Both the position numbers and the translations under genes were made by a program. This document shows positions 1 through 8,496 of a stretch of DNA of 44,524 nt, piece after piece. The notes under the pieces are model-generated. The model had not been told where the DNA came from and ran no database searches. It worked only from the letters and a program-made list of their open reading frames with translations. The stretch comes from Candidatus Haladaptatiplasma halalkaliphilum (GTDB lineage Archaea > Thermoplasmatota > Thermoplasmata > Halarchaeoplasmatales > Halarchaeoplasmataceae), in contig JAFDTY010000005.1 in NCBI GenBank assembly GCA_019594055.1, positions 1-44,524 on the forward strand. The letters run 5' to 3'. Numbering within the stretch: the stretch's first letter is position 1; every line of letters starts with the position of its first letter.

Positions 1-187
1 TCACTATGTAATCGTAGTCGTCCTTCAACTCCTTCTTCAACACAACCACCTGGAAAACACCGTGGCGGTCGCGTACTTTCAGGAATGCTATACCACCAAG
101 GTTCCGTACGTCCTGTAGCCACCCTGCGAGTGTACAGAGTTCTCCGTTCTCTAATTCGACGGCATCTGTGGAGCGGATTCGTTTCAT
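1..187 (-). CDS. aspS: Aspartyl-tRNA synthetase (aspartate/asparagine type), N-terminal fragment; gene runs off the window edge
   Basis: Reverse-strand translation MKRIRSTDAVELENGELCTLAGWLQDVRNLGGIAFLKVRDRHGVFQVVVLKKELKDDYDYIV matches the OB-fold anticodon-binding N-terminus of archaeal AspRS (GWLQDVRNLGGIAFLKVRDRxGxFQ). Confidence 0.85.
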   Translation of the reverse strand, partial: MKRIRSTDAVELENGELCTLAGWLQDVRNLGGIAFLKVRDRHGVFQVVVLKKELKDDYDYIV

Positions 188-343
188 GGTCGATGGCATT
201 GCCCGAGGAGGTATAAAAGTATTTCATGCTTTTCGGCTTCGGGGAATAGATCTCCATCCGCCCACTTACATGATATCATCATATTCGTCACGTAAGCCGG
301 AACAAAAAAATTATATTCACCTGCCTCATGTCCGCCCGGTAAT

Positions 344-664
344 ATGGGCACAAACAGATACGACATCAAAAGGGGCCACTTCAAGAGCATCGAAGGCGGT
401 AAACTCGAAGAGCTGATGAAGGAAACCTTCGGCACGGTGGAGAGCAAAGACGAGAAGCTCATAACGGATTACGGGGCGATAAAACATCTCGAGGTATGGA
501 CAGAAGGAAAGACCGGTCTCTGGATAGATATAGAGATGGACGACTCTCCGGACGATAAAGTGGCGATGGATACCATCTCCAGATGGAATAAATTCTTGCA
601 GACGGCCACCGGTTTCAACGCCAAGGAAAGGAGCAAGAGGGCGAAGGCAAAGGCAAAGGATTAG
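344..664 (+). CDS. Small conserved archaeal protein (resembles DUF5611)
   Basis: 106-aa ORF; TATA-like AAAATTATATTC about 30 nt upstream of the ATG; divergent from aspS; stop overlaps the convergent carbonic anhydrase stop. Confidence 0.75.
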   Translation: MGTNRYDIKRGHFKSIEGGKLEELMKETFGTVESKDEKLITDYGAIKHLEVWTEGKTGLWIDIEMDDSPDDKVAMDTISRWNKFLQTATGFNAKERSKRAKAKAKD

Positions 665-1197
665 AGTTCTATGAATTCCACGCTGCCATCTCCGATATGA
701 TAGAAACCACCCAAAACCGCCAATCTGTTATCATCCACGGCCCTGCGTATCACCTCGCTGCGTTCGGGCAGCAATTTCATCTGTCTAAGGATGTTTGATA
801 TGCAATGATCTTCGTGAAGGGGAAAGCTACTGCGTATCTCCTCCAGAACGGGATCGTCGCCCACCGGGTTCTCCGCAGCTTTCACCGCACCGCAGCCGGA
901 GTGCCCGAGTACCAGGAGTACTTCCACACCCAGGTGTTCGACGGCATATTCCAAGGAGAAAAGGACGGATGTGTCCACGGCTATATTGCCGGCCACACGA
1001 ACGTCGAAGATATCTCCCACGTTTTTTCTGAATATCAGTTCGGGTGATACCCTCGAGTCCGAGCAGCACAGTATGGCTATATCGGGGTGCTGCTCCAGGG
1101 CGTTCCTCTCTATCTGTTCGCAGCACTCCTTCCGGAATTCGCAGCAGGAGTCCTCAAGGCTGTTTTTTATATTATCTATCTCTTTCTTGTGGGGCAT
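661..1197 (-). CDS. Beta-class carbonic anhydrase
   Basis: Zn-ligand motifs CCSDSRVSPELIF and HSGCGAV, plus FDVRVAGNI. Confidence 0.93.
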   Translation of the reverse strand: MPHKKEIDNIKNSLEDSCCEFRKECCEQIERNALEQHPDIAILCCSDSRVSPELIFRKNVGDIFDVRVAGNIAVDTSVLFSLEYAVEHLGVEVLLVLGHSGCGAVKAAENPVGDDPVLEEIRSSFPLHEDHCISNILRQMKLLPERSEVIRRAVDDNRLAVLGGFYHIGDGSVEFIEL

Positions 1198-1205
1198 GGT
1201 GATAC

Positions 1206-2567
1206 CTATTTACCGTATTTCACTCTGGGGTTGAAGATGAATGCCAGGAATGCTGCCAGCAGACAGAGGCCCATGGCGGTGTAGAAGGCAACGGTGAAAC
1301 TCATCCCCGTGTCCTGAACCACGCCTGCGAGTATCGGTCCCGCTATACCTCCGACACCGTAGCTGGTGAACACGTAGCCGTAGTTCAGTCCCACGTTCTC
1401 GGTACCGAAACTGTCGGAGGTCGCCGCGGGGAAAAGTGCGAAGTTACCGCCAAAGTTGAACCCGATCATAGCGGCAACTATGAAAAAGACAAAGGGGTTG
1501 AAGGTGGTGAAGAAGAAAACGCCCATCATGGCCGCCTGGAAGAGGCACATGGAGATTATGGCGTGCCTTCTACCGATCTTGTCGGATATCTGTCCCCAGG
1601 CTATCCTGCCTATGCCGTTCAATATGGGCAGGCAGATGGCGGCGCCGATGACGGCAAAATTGGCCGCATCGTCCACGCTGAATCCATGGCCCATGAACCC
1701 CTCGTTGGGGTCTCTTGCAAAATTCTGGATGTTTCCTATGACCATCAGACCCGCCAGAGCGCCGATGCAGAACATCAGCCATAACAGATAGAACTGGCGT
1801 GTTTTTAACATCTCCTTCGGTGTGAGGTCCTTTATGTGCACAACATCACTGTCCGACGAACCGCCACTATTGTTCGGTTCCCAACCTTCGGGCTTCCAGC
1901 CCGCGGGAGGATTGATCATTACCAGGGAACCGAGGACCACGATTATGAAAAATAATATGCCGTATATCTGGAAACAGCGGTCAACGTTTGCTATGGTGAA
2001 GGCAAACGTACCTGACTGTCTTGTGATCAAACCCTCGAATCCGAGTATGGGCGGGGGATTGGCCAGTAATATCCATATGAAAGCGCCGAAGCCGAAGCCC
2101 GCCACTGCGAGGCCGCTCACCAGTCCCTTTTTATCCGGGAACCATTTTAGACCCACGGCCAGGGGTACCACGTAAGCAAGACCTATACCTGCGCCTCCGA
2201 TGATACCTATGCCCAACAATTTCAAGGGGAAATTATTACCGACTAAACCACCCAGCAGATAGCCCGACCCCAGGAGCACTCCACCCAACAGGGCTATGTT
2301 ACGGGGGCCGTATTTCTTCTGCAATCTTCCGCCGATGATGGTGAATATGGCGAAGGTGGCCAAACCCGCGCTGAAGATAGCCTGGGTCTGGGTGGAGGAG
2401 AAGGCGAACTCGCTGACGATATCAGCGTCAATACCCTGGAGAGGAGATGTAAAAGCGGACCATGCGTAGATGGCTCCCAGTGCCAGTTGTATCATGATAG
2501 CTCCGACGACGATTATCCATCGGTTTTTTATCTTAGTGTCTTCCAATGCTTCTGTCATTTTACACAC
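1206..2567 (-). CDS. MFS transporter, OFA (oxalate/formate antiporter-like) family
   Basis: 453 aa with 12 TM-like segments; N-term RWIIVVGAIMIQLALGAIYAWSAFTSPL is typical of OFA MFS; TATA box ACTTTATATTTG upstream. Confidence 0.9.
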   Translation of the reverse strand: MCKMTEALEDTKIKNRWIIVVGAIMIQLALGAIYAWSAFTSPLQGIDADIVSEFAFSSTQTQAIFSAGLATFAIFTIIGGRLQKKYGPRNIALLGGVLLGSGYLLGGLVGNNFPLKLLGIGIIGGAGIGLAYVVPLAVGLKWFPDKKGLVSGLAVAGFGFGAFIWILLANPPPILGFEGLITRQSGTFAFTIANVDRCFQIYGILFFIIVVLGSLVMINPPAGWKPEGWEPNNSGGSSDSDVVHIKDLTPKEMLKTRQFYLLWLMFCIGALAGLMVIGNIQNFARDPNEGFMGHGFSVDDAANFAVIGAAICLPILNGIGRIAWGQISDKIGRRHAIISMCLFQAAMMGVFFFTTFNPFVFFIVAAMIGFNFGGNFALFPAATSDSFGTENVGLNYGYVFTSYGVGGIAGPILAGVVQDTGMSFTVAFYTAMGLCLLAAFLAFIFNPRVKYGK

Positions 2568-2662
2568 CTTGTTACAAAGAGAGGTGCTTGTTATTAGGGT
2601 ATCAAATATAAAGTATTCGATTTACCGTGGGAATCGGTGTTGATCAAACATGGGTGGATACG

Positions 2663-3368
2663 TCATTTCTCCATCAGTGATAATCTGTTCAAACGGTATA
2701 TCACTCTATCCTTTGCCCTGGCGAAGTCGGTAAAGGCATCGTTGAAGTCCGCATTGTCCGCCAGAAGGAATCCGCCTTCCCTAAGGTGATACCAGGCGAT
2801 ACCGAATTCGAACATCATGGTCCCGTATTCGTGACCGCTATCATGGATGAAGATGTCCGCCCCCCCGGACCTTTTGGAATACCCCGGGTAGCTCGTAGTA
2901 TGTGTTGCCTGTGAAGAGCTCCCAGCGACCTCTGAGTTCGTCGGGGATCACCCACCCGGATGATCTTCCCGGGGGCAAAACCGCTCCGGTACGCCCCTCC
3001 TTACTGCCCGCGGTGACCGGCAGGTCAACGGAATAAAGTCTACCGTGGTCGTTATCTTCCAGGGCCTTGAGGATCACCGCTGATGACATACCGTTACAGA
3101 CCCCCGTCTCAACCACCACCGACGGCTTCTTCTCCCGTAGAAGGGCGTATAGTTTTAAGCCGTTATCGACACCGAGATGGGCCGGGTGGTACTTGTCTTC
3201 CATATCACCGAACGCCTCATCGATTTCACGGGCGAGCCCCTGAATGTAATCACGGATGCCCTCTGCTTCTGGCACAGGGTATTCCTCCATACCTTCCCAG
3301 TATTTTTCCTTCATGTAACACCCCATGGAATAGTCGGTAAATAACCTTTCCAAGATGGGCCGGTGCAC
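2663..3368 (-). pseudogene. Class I SAM-dependent methyltransferase (Methyltransf_24-like), reading frame broken at a G7 tract
   Basis: ORF 2841..3368 ends ...VFQKVRGGGHLHP*. The shifted frame continues ADIFIHDSGHEYGTMMFEFGIAWYHLREGGFLLADNADFNDAFTDFARAKDRVIYRLNRLSLMEK* down to 2663. Removing one G from the G7 run restores one frame. N-part has VVVETGVCNGMSSAVIL (SAM-binding motif). Confidence 0.8.
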
Positions 3369-3393
3369 CGATAGATCACCCTTCTATGGCGGA

Positions 3394-4815
3394 TCATATG
3401 AAGCCCTTTCGGTGCATATCAACAAGAAGGCTCCCGGCCTCCTCCCAATCCTTTTCCGCCTCGCTGAAGATGTCGACCGCCCTGGATCGCGCCTTCTCCA
3501 AAACCACCTCCTCATCGATGTTGACGAAATCACCGTTCCTGATGACGAATTCACCATTTATGATCACGTTATCGACCTCGAATCCCGTGGCGGAATATAC
3601 GAGATTGGGTATGCAGCTGTCGAAAGGTCGGCTAACGGAAGGAGTCAGATTCGGTCCGGACAGGTCGATGGTGATGATATCCGCCGCTTTTCCCTCCTCC
3701 AGTGTCCCTATCCTGTCGTCCATACCCAGCACCTCGGCACCTCCGAGGCATCCCAATCTCAGGGTCTCCCAGGGGGGGAGCAATGTGGGGTCCCGGTACA
3801 AGGTCTTCGTGAGCAATGATATGGTCCTCATCTCCCTGAACATGTTGTGGGTTCCCGGCCCCGGAGCCTGATCCGTTCCCAGGGCCACCTTACCGCCCAT
3901 GGACAGGAAATTGCCCACGGGGGGAACCATACCGTCTATCATGGCGATGGAACTGGGGCACCCCACCATCGAGACGCCGCTTTCGACCATAAGTCTCCTC
4001 TCGCCTTCCGTGGTATCGTGGCAGTGTACCGCTATGAGCTGCTCGTCCAGCATGTCCAGCTCGTCAAGGGCCTTTACCGTTGAAGAACCGTATCTTTCCC
4101 TCACCTGCAGACGTTCCCTCTCCCCCTGGGCGACGTGCATGTGGATCTTAGCCCTTTCCCGGATGGCACAATCCCTGATACTATGTAACGTCTCCACCGA
4201 TACCATGTCCAGGGCCTGGGGTCCGTACAGTATATCAACCATGTCCGAGTTCCGATACTCGTCGAAGAGCTCGTTGGTAACGTCCAGGCTCCTGTTCCCC
4301 CTGTCACTGTCCAGCAGGTAAACCTGATCGGGTCTCATCTTGGTTTTGTCCGACACGACCTCGTTGATGGTTTCCGTGGCCGCCACCCTTACATTGTAGG
4401 GTTCGTAGACCTCACGTATCAACCGATTCACGTTGTAAGCGTACTCACCGAAGGTGGTGATCCCCGACCTCAATCCTTCTATGACTCCGAGTTTTGAGCC
4501 CAGGACCTGATCCCCCTCTTTGAGATGTTTTGCAAGGGGTCCGAGTGCCCGGTTCATCCATTCTATTTCAGGTACGTCCTGTGCCCCTCCCCTCAGGATG
4601 GTCAGACCAGTATGTGTATGTGCGTTTACCAGCCCTGGCATGGTGACGTGACCACCACCGTCCATGACCACATCGAGTTCCCGGGTGTCAAGACCGCCGG
4701 TTTTGCCCACATAGGTGATCTTTCCCCGGGAGAAGGAGATGGCCCCGTCGTCTATTATGCCGAGTCCCGAACCCCGGAGGGTTATGAGTTTCGTATGTTC
4801 TATGCCGATGTCCAT
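3394..4815 (-). CDS. Amidohydrolase, MtaD/SAH deaminase-like (5'-methylthioadenosine/S-adenosylhomocysteine/5'-deoxyadenosine deaminase family)
   Basis: NAHTHTGLTILRGGAQDVPEIEWMN metal site, HMHVAQ, AVHCHDT, ALGTDQAPG, and C-terminal LGTLEEGKAADIITID. TATA (CTCTATATACAC, minus strand) upstream. Confidence 0.88.
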   Translation of the reverse strand: MDIGIEHTKLITLRGSGLGIIDDGAISFSRGKITYVGKTGGLDTRELDVVMDGGGHVTMPGLVNAHTHTGLTILRGGAQDVPEIEWMNRALGPLAKHLKEGDQVLGSKLGVIEGLRSGITTFGEYAYNVNRLIREVYEPYNVRVAATETINEVVSDKTKMRPDQVYLLDSDRGNRSLDVTNELFDEYRNSDMVDILYGPQALDMVSVETLHSIRDCAIRERAKIHMHVAQGERERLQVRERYGSSTVKALDELDMLDEQLIAVHCHDTTEGERRLMVESGVSMVGCPSSIAMIDGMVPPVGNFLSMGGKVALGTDQAPGPGTHNMFREMRTISLLTKTLYRDPTLLPPWETLRLGCLGGAEVLGMDDRIGTLEEGKAADIITIDLSGPNLTPSVSRPFDSCIPNLVYSATGFEVDNVIINGEFVIRNGDFVNIDEEVVLEKARSRAVDIFSEAEKDWEEAGSLLVDMHRKGFI

Positions 4816-5031
4816 CTTGTTACCTGTGGTACAATCGAGTTAGTGTATATAGAGCTTTCCCGAAGCCTGTCTGGGGGTAACTGCCCGGCACTGAAATATG
4901 CCGCGGGCATAGGTTGACGGCGAAGCACTGCCAGAGTTCCCGAAACCCGAGCGCCGGGTCATTTATCCATGGTAAAACTTATATACACTTGAAATATTCG
5001 GTAGCGGATAAAACTGAACGGGTACGATAAT

Positions 5032-5631
5032 ATGCGACCAAGATACAATGTTGATCTAAGAAACAGGGTGCCGGAAGAACCGAAGTCATCGGGGTACCTA
5101 TCAGGGATATTAATCACAGGTCTAGGCGTATTGGGTCTACTATTCAATCTTGTATCTACTTGGGCATCCATGTCGATACTTGGAATAGCTGTAGAGGTGA
5201 AACTCGATGATGTGGAGGAGCTTGCAAGATTTTCATCCTACCCTTTGATATTCACCATATTGTGCATAATAATTATTTCAGGTGGTATAATTCTACTTCT
5301 TGCATCGTTTCTACGGGATATAGAGGTCATCTCAAAAAACAAATCCAAATGGATAAAGTACTTTACAGGTAGATTACTGGTCATGCCAAGTATAATCCTT
5401 ATCTCGTTATCCATTTTCTTCACAGGCAGTATGTTACGTTATTCCTTCTACCATGTATTTTTTGGCGTTCCTTTCTTAATGCTTTTCATCAGCACGACTA
5501 TATGCATCGCCTCATCGAGTGTACATAAAAAAGAGGCAAGGTCGTTGAAATATGATGCCGTAAAAGAATCTATCGGGCGGAAAAAAAAGGTTAGGCCTAT
5601 AAAGATACCGAAAAGACCGGAGGTGATCTGA
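5032..5631 (+). CDS. Hypothetical membrane protein (about 4 TM)
   Basis: 199-aa ORF, hydrophobic segments, TATA CTTATATAC upstream; likely operon with the next gene. Confidence 0.75.
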   Translation: MRPRYNVDLRNRVPEEPKSSGYLSGILITGLGVLGLLFNLVSTWASMSILGIAVEVKLDDVEELARFSSYPLIFTILCIIIISGGIILLLASFLRDIEVISKNKSKWIKYFTGRLLVMPSIILISLSIFFTGSMLRYSFYHVFFGVPFLMLFISTTICIASSSVHKKEARSLKYDAVKESIGRKKKVRPIKIPKRPEVI

Positions 5632-5633
5632 AC

Positions 5634-6527
5634 ATGAAGGTCAAGGTGGAAATGCTGGAAAAATTACAAAAACTCGTCTTTTATGCTGCGGTGATAGGGC
5701 TGATCTCCTCATTGTTTATCCCGTGGGTATCGACACGTTATACCACGGCAACCGGGGCATTACTTGAGATGGAAGAATATTGCCATGTAAATAAATTAAG
5801 CATGTGGTTGGATTATCCCGATGTAGAACAAATAACTGAAATTATCCCGTTCATATCCTTAGCTGAAGTTTTTTTCCTATGTGCGATAACACTGTCCTTG
5901 TGTGTCGGTATGGGCATTGATTTAAGAAAATTTAATAAAACAAAGCAATCGTACCTCTTCCAGATCACTACTTTCCCTCTTCTAGCGTTCTCTGTACTGG
6001 CTCTAGTGTTCAGTTCATGGGTGATCAAGATGATCTACGACCTGGAAGACGGTTACAGTTTTTCCTACAATTTCATACCCCTTTCAATGTCCATTGTAAT
6101 GGTGATCGGCTCAGCCCTCCTGGTGGTCCTTGTAGGCAGACGTTCCCTCTCCGAGGTGTTGAAAGAGCGTCGAGAGAAGAAGGAGAGCCTTGCGGTCGAT
6201 GTACCCGCAGAAGAGCCCGCCGGTGAGTTTTTGCCACCGCCCCCGAGCCAAGACGAGTTCATCCCGTACGAAGAAGACATCCCTCCCCCGGACCAGGAAG
6301 TCGAAGACATGGCCCCCGACCTTCCCGTCACAGAACAGGATGAGACAGGGGAAGACCATGAGGACACCACCTCATACGCGTGCCCGAATTGCAGTGCGGA
6401 ACTCCAGGGCATGGAACTCATTTGCCCCCAATGCAGGACGAACATAAGTAAAAGGTGTCCAAGCTGCCAAAGGTTGGCTTCCTTCTTCGTAGAAGAATGC
6501 CCACAGTGCGGTTTTTCCGGTGAGTGA
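5634..6527 (+). CDS. Membrane protein with acidic/Pro-rich linker and C-terminal double zinc ribbon
   Basis: About 4 TM, then LPPPPSQDEF...EEDIPPPDQEVED linker, then CPNC..CPQC and CPSC..CPQC pairs. Confidence 0.8.
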   Translation: MKVKVEMLEKLQKLVFYAAVIGLISSLFIPWVSTRYTTATGALLEMEEYCHVNKLSMWLDYPDVEQITEIIPFISLAEVFFLCAITLSLCVGMGIDLRKFNKTKQSYLFQITTFPLLAFSVLALVFSSWVIKMIYDLEDGYSFSYNFIPLSMSIVMVIGSALLVVLVGRRSLSEVLKERREKKESLAVDVPAEEPAGEFLPPPPSQDEFIPYEEDIPPPDQEVEDMAPDLPVTEQDETGEDHEDTTSYACPNCSAELQGMELICPQCRTNISKRCPSCQRLASFFVEECPQCGFSGE

Positions 6528-6570
6528 CGACACCCGGGTAGATTTCACTTTCACTTACCCCTTTAGAGAA

Positions 6571-6579
6571 GTATTAATA
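6571..6579 (+). promoter_or_regulatory. Putative TATA box of radA
   Basis: GTATTAATA about 30-38 nt upstream of ATG 6609, spacing compatible with leaderless or short-leader transcription. Confidence 0.5.
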
Positions 6580-6608
6580 GGGTGTCGCTGACTATAGGGT
6601 CGATCAAT

Positions 6609-7550
6609 ATGAGCAAAGAAGAAATAGAAAAGTTGCCAGGAGTAGGACCCGCAACTGCAGAAAAGCTCTTAGAAGCAGGCTACAGAGACCTGATGGCCCT
6701 GGCCGTGGAATCACCACGAGTGTTGGCGGATGTTGCCGAGATAGGCGAGGCCACCAGTGCGAAGATAATAAATGCGGCCAAAGCCGCTGCGGACATAGGG
6801 GGATTCATAACCGGTGACCAGGTACTGGAGAAAAGAAAGGAGATATCGAAACTCACCACCAGCGCGAAGGCACTGGACGACCTCCTGGGTGGCGGTGTGG
6901 AATCCCGTTCCATAACGGAATTCTTCGGAGAATACGGCTCCGGCAAGACCCAGATAGTCCATCAACTGGCCGTCAACACCACCATTCCAGTGGAGGACGG
7001 AGGACTTGACGGCGAGGCTTTCATAATCGATACCGAGAACAGCTTCAGACCGGAGCGCATCATACAGATCGCCGAGGATATGGACCTGGACCCCATGACG
7101 GTTTTAAAACATATCCACGTGGCAAGAGCGTACAACACTCACCACCAGATGCTCCTGGCGGATAAGGTGCTGGACATGGCGGACGATCATGATATCAAAC
7201 TTCTAGTGGTTGATTCACTCACATCCCACTTCCGTGCGGAATACGTGGGGCGCGGCGCCCTGGCTGAAAGGCAGCAGACCCTGAACAAACACCTACACAA
7301 ATTACTTAAATTCGCGGACAGGCACAATGCGGCCATAGTGGTCACGAACCAGGTATCCGCCAACCCGGACCAGTTCTTCGGTGACCCCACCAAACCCATA
7401 GGGGGGCACATACTCGGCCACACCGCTACCTTCCGGTTGTATCTCAGGAAGAGTAAAGGTAATAAACGGATCGCCAGGCTTGTGGATTCGCCCAATCTAC
7501 CGGACGGTGAAGCCGTTATAACCATAGAATTGGGTGGTGTGAGAGGGTAG
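6609..7550 (+). CDS. radA: DNA repair and recombination protein RadA
   Basis: N-terminal HhH ([17 protein letters not shown]), Walker [55 protein letters not shown] 6609 chosen over the upstream 6582 start because of TATA at about 6571. Confidence 0.97.
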   Translation: MSKEEIEKLPGVGPATAEKLLEAGYRDLMALAVESPRVLADVAEIGEATSAKIINAAKAAADIGGFITGDQVLEKRKEISKLTTSAKALDDLLGGGVESRSITEFFGEYGSGKTQIVHQLAVNTTIPVEDGGLDGEAFIIDTENSFRPERIIQIAEDMDLDPMTVLKHIHVARAYNTHHQMLLADKVLDMADDHDIKLLVVDSLTSHFRAEYVGRGALAERQQTLNKHLHKLLKFADRHNAAIVVTNQVSANPDQFFGDPTKPIGGHILGHTATFRLYLRKSKGNKRIARLVDSPNLPDGEAVITIELGGVRG

Positions 7551-7582
7551 TCACCCACCTCTTTTTTCTATACCAAAAAGTG

Positions 7583-7607
7583 TCATACCAAGGTCAGAGT
7601 GGTATGA
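7583..7607. repeat. Perfect 8-bp inverted repeat TCATACCA-N9-TGGTATGA
   Basis: Read directly from sequence, 33 nt past the radA stop. Confidence 0.75.
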
Positions 7608-7695
7608 AGAGCCCAAAAAATAGTATTTAAGTGTTTCCCACAATTATCTATAATTTTACCAAAATGTTTATATCTCCCCTAATGAAATTTAGTAT

Positions 7696-7773
7696 AACGG
7701 GGATTTACGGGCTAGTCGGTTAGAGTGCATCCCATCCCACCATCCTTCCATTCTAGCCCACCCCTATCTTTTT
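7696..7773 (+). ncRNA. Candidate small structured RNA of unknown class
   Basis: TATA-like TTTATAT about 25 nt upstream; GGGG(7699-7702)/CCCC(7761-7764) and GGGCTAG(7709-7715)/CTAGCCC(7753-7759) pair; T-run CTTTTTC follows; no ORF. Confidence 0.4.
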
Positions 7774-7788
7774 CTTACCAATACCGGT

Positions 7789-8076
7789 TCATAGGAATTT
7801 AGACCTCAAGTTTTCCATCTCTTTCTTGATTGCCGAACCTATGTTCTCGATCTCATCCTTGAATTCCTCCCACTCGTCGTCACCCACTTCCTGAAGGGTA
7901 TGGAGTTTTGATTTCACTGAGCTTCGTTTTTCCCAAAGTTCCTTGATCTGCTCTTCGTACATGATCCTGGCATCGGCACTTGCCTGCCTGGCCTTCGCCT
8001 CTAGTTTATCCATGTCCGCCTTCCATTCGTCAAGCTGGGCCTTCAACTTATCAGTATACGCATCTTTTTTGCTCAT
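7789..8076 (-). CDS. Small coiled-coil protein
   Basis: MSKKDAYTDKLKAQLDEWKADMDKLEAKARQASADARIMYEEQIKELWEKR...; SD-like GAGGTGA before ATG 8076 (the longer ORF start at 8085 is less likely). Confidence 0.8.
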   Translation of the reverse strand: MSKKDAYTDKLKAQLDEWKADMDKLEAKARQASADARIMYEEQIKELWEKRSSVKSKLHTLQEVGDDEWEEFKDEIENIGSAIKKEMENLRSKFL

Positions 8077-8197
8077 GTCGTTCACCTCTTTATTTCGTTC
8101 GTGAATAGGCGGGACTCCGGTTTAATTGTTTCGGTGATGCCGGTGAACACATATCATCCTATCCACCCACTTTCATAAACCCGGGAAAAGGCTAAAT

Positions 8198-8214
8198 AGT
8201 AAGAGAATCTTACT
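8198..8214. promoter_or_regulatory. Putative operator: perfect 7-bp inverted repeat AGTAAGA-GAA-TCTTACT
   Basis: Directly abuts TATA-like GCTAAATA (8191-8198) and precedes the AbrB-family ATG at 8228. Confidence 0.5.
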
Positions 8215-8227
8215 TGTGCCGTTAAAC

Positions 8228-8491
8228 ATGAGTGAAATCAAGTTCACCCGCCTTTCATCAAAAGGCCAGGTAGTGATCCCCGTCGAGCTCAGGGAACTCA
8301 TGGGTCTTGAAGATGGCGATACCTTCGCTGTATACGGGGATGATGATACCGTGATACTTAAAAAACTGCAGATGCCCTCGGAACAGGATTTCAAAAGACT
8401 TCTACAATGGGGGGAGGAATTCGCAAGGAGGAAAGGGGTTTCAACGGACGACGGAACCAGGGTGATCATCGAATACAAGAAGGGAAAGTGA
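8228..8491 (+). CDS. AbrB/MazE/SpoVT-family DNA-binding protein
   Basis: FTRLSSKGQVVIPVELRELMGLEDGDTFAVYGDDDTVILKK swapped-hairpin AbrB signature. ATG at 8228 preferred to 8216. Confidence 0.88.
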   Translation: MSEIKFTRLSSKGQVVIPVELRELMGLEDGDTFAVYGDDDTVILKKLQMPSEQDFKRLLQWGEEFARRKGVSTDDGTRVIIEYKKGK

Positions 8492-8496
8492 ATGTG

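Noticed and set aside
6582-6608. Upstream extension of RadA (MSLTIGSIN)
   Set aside because: The TATA element at about 6571 places the transcription start near or after this codon; ATG 6609 ([14 protein letters not shown]) fits RadA N-termini better.
7709-7759. tRNA gene in the radA downstream gap (GGGCTAG...CTAGCCC acceptor-like stem with AGTCGGTTAGAGTGC D-arm-like sequence)
   Set aside because: Only about 51 nt between acceptor ends, with no recognisable anticodon arm or GGTTCRANTCC T-arm. Kept only as an ncRNA candidate.
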